The notes under the pieces: model-generated
What the model was told of the DNA's origin: nothing
The model's database searches: none
The model's input: only the letters and a program-made list of their open reading frames with translations
Shown here: one piece after another, positions 5,596 to 7,058 of the stretch
How the letters are laid out: each line of letters opens with the position of its first letter
How positions within the stretch are numbered: the first letter of the stretch is position 1
Made by a program: the position numbers and the translations under genes
DNA from: Ruminococcus flavefaciens
GTDB lineage: Bacteria; Bacillota; Clostridia; Oscillospirales; Ruminococcaceae
Reading direction: 5' to 3'
DNA length: 7,058 nt
Assembly (NCBI GenBank): GCA_902796705.1
Contig: CADBQF010000126.1
Coordinates: forward strand, 1 to 7,058

Positions 5596-6864
5596 ATGAT
5601 AAACAGGATCTTTTCCGCTCTCCTTTCGCTATCAGCACTGACCGGAGTTCTGGGCGATATACCGGACAGCCTGATGACAGCCGGAGCTGCGGAGGACAAC
5701 AAGAAGCTCATTGCTCTGACATTTGACGACGGCCCGAACACGACTACCACGAATGACATTCTCGATATCCTTGCCGAATATGACGCAAAGGCATCTTTTT
5801 TCCTGATAGGCGACAATATCAATGCAGAGAGTGCTGTTTCCGTAAGGCGTGCCTATGATATGGGCATGGAGATAAACAACCATTCAAAGACTCATTCCAA
5901 TATGTCAAAGATGTCAGCAGAGGAGCTCAGAGCGGAGATATCATTCGTAGATGACAAGGTAAAGGAGATAACAGGCGAGCCGACGAAGTTTTTCCGTCCG
6001 CCTTTCATCGATGTCAGCCAGAGTATGTATGATGCGATAGACCTGCCGTTCATCTGCGGCATAGACTGTCAGGATTACATGGAAAACGTGACTGCCCAGG
6101 AACGTGCGGATTATATCCTCAACGGAGCGAAAGACGGAGTGATCGTTCTTCTTCACGATGCAGCCGGAAATCAGAATACGGTAGATGCACTGAAGATAGT
6201 TATGCCTCAGCTCGTTGAACAGGGATACGAATTCGTGACTCTGACAGAATTGTTTGAACGTCAGGGCGAGACACCGAAGCATGGGATACTCTATTCAAAT
6301 GTCGCAAAATATCCCGGCGGATATTCTCTGAAACAGGCGATACCCTCTGATACAGCCGACAAAGTTGCTGTTGACACTGCCCTGCTCAAAGAAGCCGGAG
6401 ATAAGTATGCGATTGAAGTTGAATATACAAGCCCTGCCGGTTATCCGCCTGTTGTGGCATTGCAGAAATGGTCTGGAAGTCCGACAGTGTGGCAGACAGT
6501 CCAGCCGTTCTACTTCAACGGAGAGAAGGCACTTTTCCTTGCAGAGGATATAGCTCCCGTTTTAGAGCAGCTCGGTGTTGATTATACTGACCTCGACGGT
6601 ATATCGATAACAGCCTACAGCGGAGAGATAACTCTAAGCAATGCAAAACTTCTCACAAGAGCAGAAAGCTCTGGCACAGTAAAAGGCGATGTCAATGCAG
6701 ACGGAGTTTTTGATGTCGCTGATGCCGTATCGTTCCAGAAATGGCTTCTTGCCTCAAAGGATACAAGTCTTCCGGACATAAAAGCAGCAGATGTCTGCGA
6801 AGACGGAGAGCTTGACATATTCGACCTTATCGTGTTGAAAAAGATGCTGCTCACTGAAAAATGA
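5596..6864 (+). CDS. Secreted CE4 polysaccharide deacetylase with unassigned module and type I dockerin
   Basis: This 422-residue protein has an N-terminal hydrophobic stretch (about 5-19) consistent with a signal peptide, cleavage perhaps near AGAA (29-32). The NodB/CE4 catalytic domain spans about 37-224: TFDDGP at 42-47 (catalytic base and metal Asp44/Asp45), NHSKTH at 95-100 with metal-binding His96 and His100, RPPF at 134-137, and LLHD at 185-188 with His187. It should remove acetyl groups from a polysaccharide; acetylxylan, chitin-type or peptidoglycan substrate cannot be decided. Residues about 229-355 form a beta-rich module I cannot assign, possibly carbohydrate-binding. Residues 363-420 are a type I dockerin with two calcium loops: D365/N367/D369/D373/D376, then D399/C401/D403/D407/D410, with Cys at the usual Asn position of the second loop. 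The dockerin implies attachment to a cohesin scaffold. Start supported by GAGGTG 7 nt upstream. Confidence 0.93.
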   Translation: MINRIFSALLSLSALTGVLGDIPDSLMTAGAAEDNKKLIALTFDDGPNTTTTNDILDILAEYDAKASFFLIGDNINAESAVSVRRAYDMGMEINNHSKTHSNMSKMSAEELRAEISFVDDKVKEITGEPTKFFRPPFIDVSQSMYDAIDLPFICGIDCQDYMENVTAQERADYILNGAKDGVIVLLHDAAGNQNTVDALKIVMPQLVEQGYEFVTLTELFERQGETPKHGILYSNVAKYPGGYSLKQAIPSDTADKVAVDTALLKEAGDKYAIEVEYTSPAGYPPVVALQKWSGSPTVWQTVQPFYFNGEKALFLAEDIAPVLEQLGVDYTDLDGISITAYSGEITLSNAKLLTRAESSGTVKGDVNADGVFDVADAVSFQKWLLASKDTSLPDIKAADVCEDGELDIFDLIVLKKMLLTEK

Positions 6865-6868
6865 TAAT

Positions 6869-6886
6869 TCTCCGCTGCACCGGAGA
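6869..6886 (+). terminator. Weak hairpin after the deacetylase gene (poor terminator candidate)
   Basis: TCTCCG (6869-6874) pairs with CGGAGA (6881-6886) around a 6-nt loop, 4 bp after the stop codon. What follows is TCATCATATTGTT, not a solid T run, so termination would be partial at best. Readthrough into the next secreted-protein gene is likely. Confidence 0.3.
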
Positions 6887-6918
6887 TCATCATATTGTTC
6901 TGTAAGGGGAACAGATCG

Positions 6919-6947
6919 GGAAAGGCTGGCAGAAAGTCAGTCTTTCC
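6919..6947 (+). other. Stable hairpin in the leader of the downstream secreted-protein gene
   Basis: A 12-bp stem (6919-6930 with 6936-6947, two G-U pairs) encloses a 5-nt AGAAA loop. It is followed by purine-rich AAGAGAGAAAAATGGAGG and not by T residues, so it is not an intrinsic terminator. It ends 13 nt before the GGAGG ribosome site of the next gene. Possible roles are an RNA processing or stability element between two cotranscribed genes, or a translation control element. No clear promoter is seen between 6865 and 6973. Confidence 0.5.
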
Positions 6948-6973
6948 AAGAGAGAAAAATGGAGGATCCACTT

Positions 6974-7058
6974 ATGAAGAAAAAGATCATTGCAGCCGCC
7001 CTCTCAGCGGCAATGTGTATGTCGGCATTGGCAGTGCCGCATACAGTACTTCAGACCA
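6974..7058 (+). CDS. N-terminal signal peptide of a secreted protein (3' truncated)
   Basis: An ATG at 6974 follows GGAGG (6961-6965) at an 8-nt spacer. The frame stays open to the window edge for 28 codons. The product begins MKKKIIAAALSAAMCMSALA, a typical Sec signal peptide: three lysines, a hydrophobic core of about 14 residues and an Ala-x-Ala-like end near residues 18-20. The mature domain is outside the window, so function is unknown. It lies 109 bp after the deacetylase-dockerin gene in the same direction, with only a weak hairpin between, so it may be a co-expressed extracellular protein such as another glycan-degrading enzyme. That guess rests on position only. Confidence 0.8.
   Translation, partial: MKKKIIAAALSAAMCMSALAVPHTVLQT

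Noticed and set aside
5520..5822. 100-codon open frame on the minus strand opposite the deacetylase start
   Set aside because: It is antisense to the signal peptide and TFDDGP region of a confident gene and has no domain or ribosome site support.

Overview
The window looks like chromosomal DNA from a cellulosome-type gut clostridium, most likely Ruminococcus or a close relative. The main reason is a secreted polysaccharide deacetylase ending in a two-repeat type I dockerin. Strong GGAGG/GAGGTG ribosome sites, TTGACA/TATAAT promoters and moderate GC also fit a Firmicute. The genus is inferred from domain content, not from a marker gene.

Layout: (a) 1-113 is the 3' end of an unidentified + strand gene and its terminator. 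(b) 144-3094, minus strand, is a compact operon read from a perfect consensus promoter (TTGACA, 17 bp, TATAAT; 3066-3094). An inverted repeat covers the predicted transcription start. An untranslated leader of about 165 nt follows and carries a 17-codon ORF rich in Met and Cys. The operon then encodes a single-domain ACT protein, a short stand-alone glutamate-cysteine ligase (GshA type), a class II glutamine amidotransferase of the YafJ/EgtC kind, and a YunG-family protein. (c) 3217-5480, minus strand, is a 737-residue chimeric regulator (LacI-type sugar-binding domain, middle domain, GGDEF-like domain without its signature, AraC-type DNA-binding domain) with its own promoter and terminator. 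(d) From 5523 onward, + strand and divergent from the regulator, lies the deacetylase-dockerin gene, followed by the signal-peptide start of another secreted protein cut off by the window edge.

Working model: the regulator senses a sugar or glycan fragment and controls the divergent polysaccharide-degradation gene(s) through sites in the 165-bp shared intergenic region, where an 18-bp imperfect palindrome sits between the two promoters. The four-gene minus operon looks like gamma-glutamyl/thiol metabolism: a ligase joins glutamate to an amine or cysteine, and an Ntn-type amidotransferase could act on gamma-glutamyl groups. This resembles the EgtA/EgtC pair of ergothioneine synthesis, but no EgtB or EgtD is present here. 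The sulfur-amino-acid-rich leader peptide ahead of a cysteine-using ligase is the most novel-looking element. No RNA genes, CRISPR arrays, insertion sequences or phage genes were seen.
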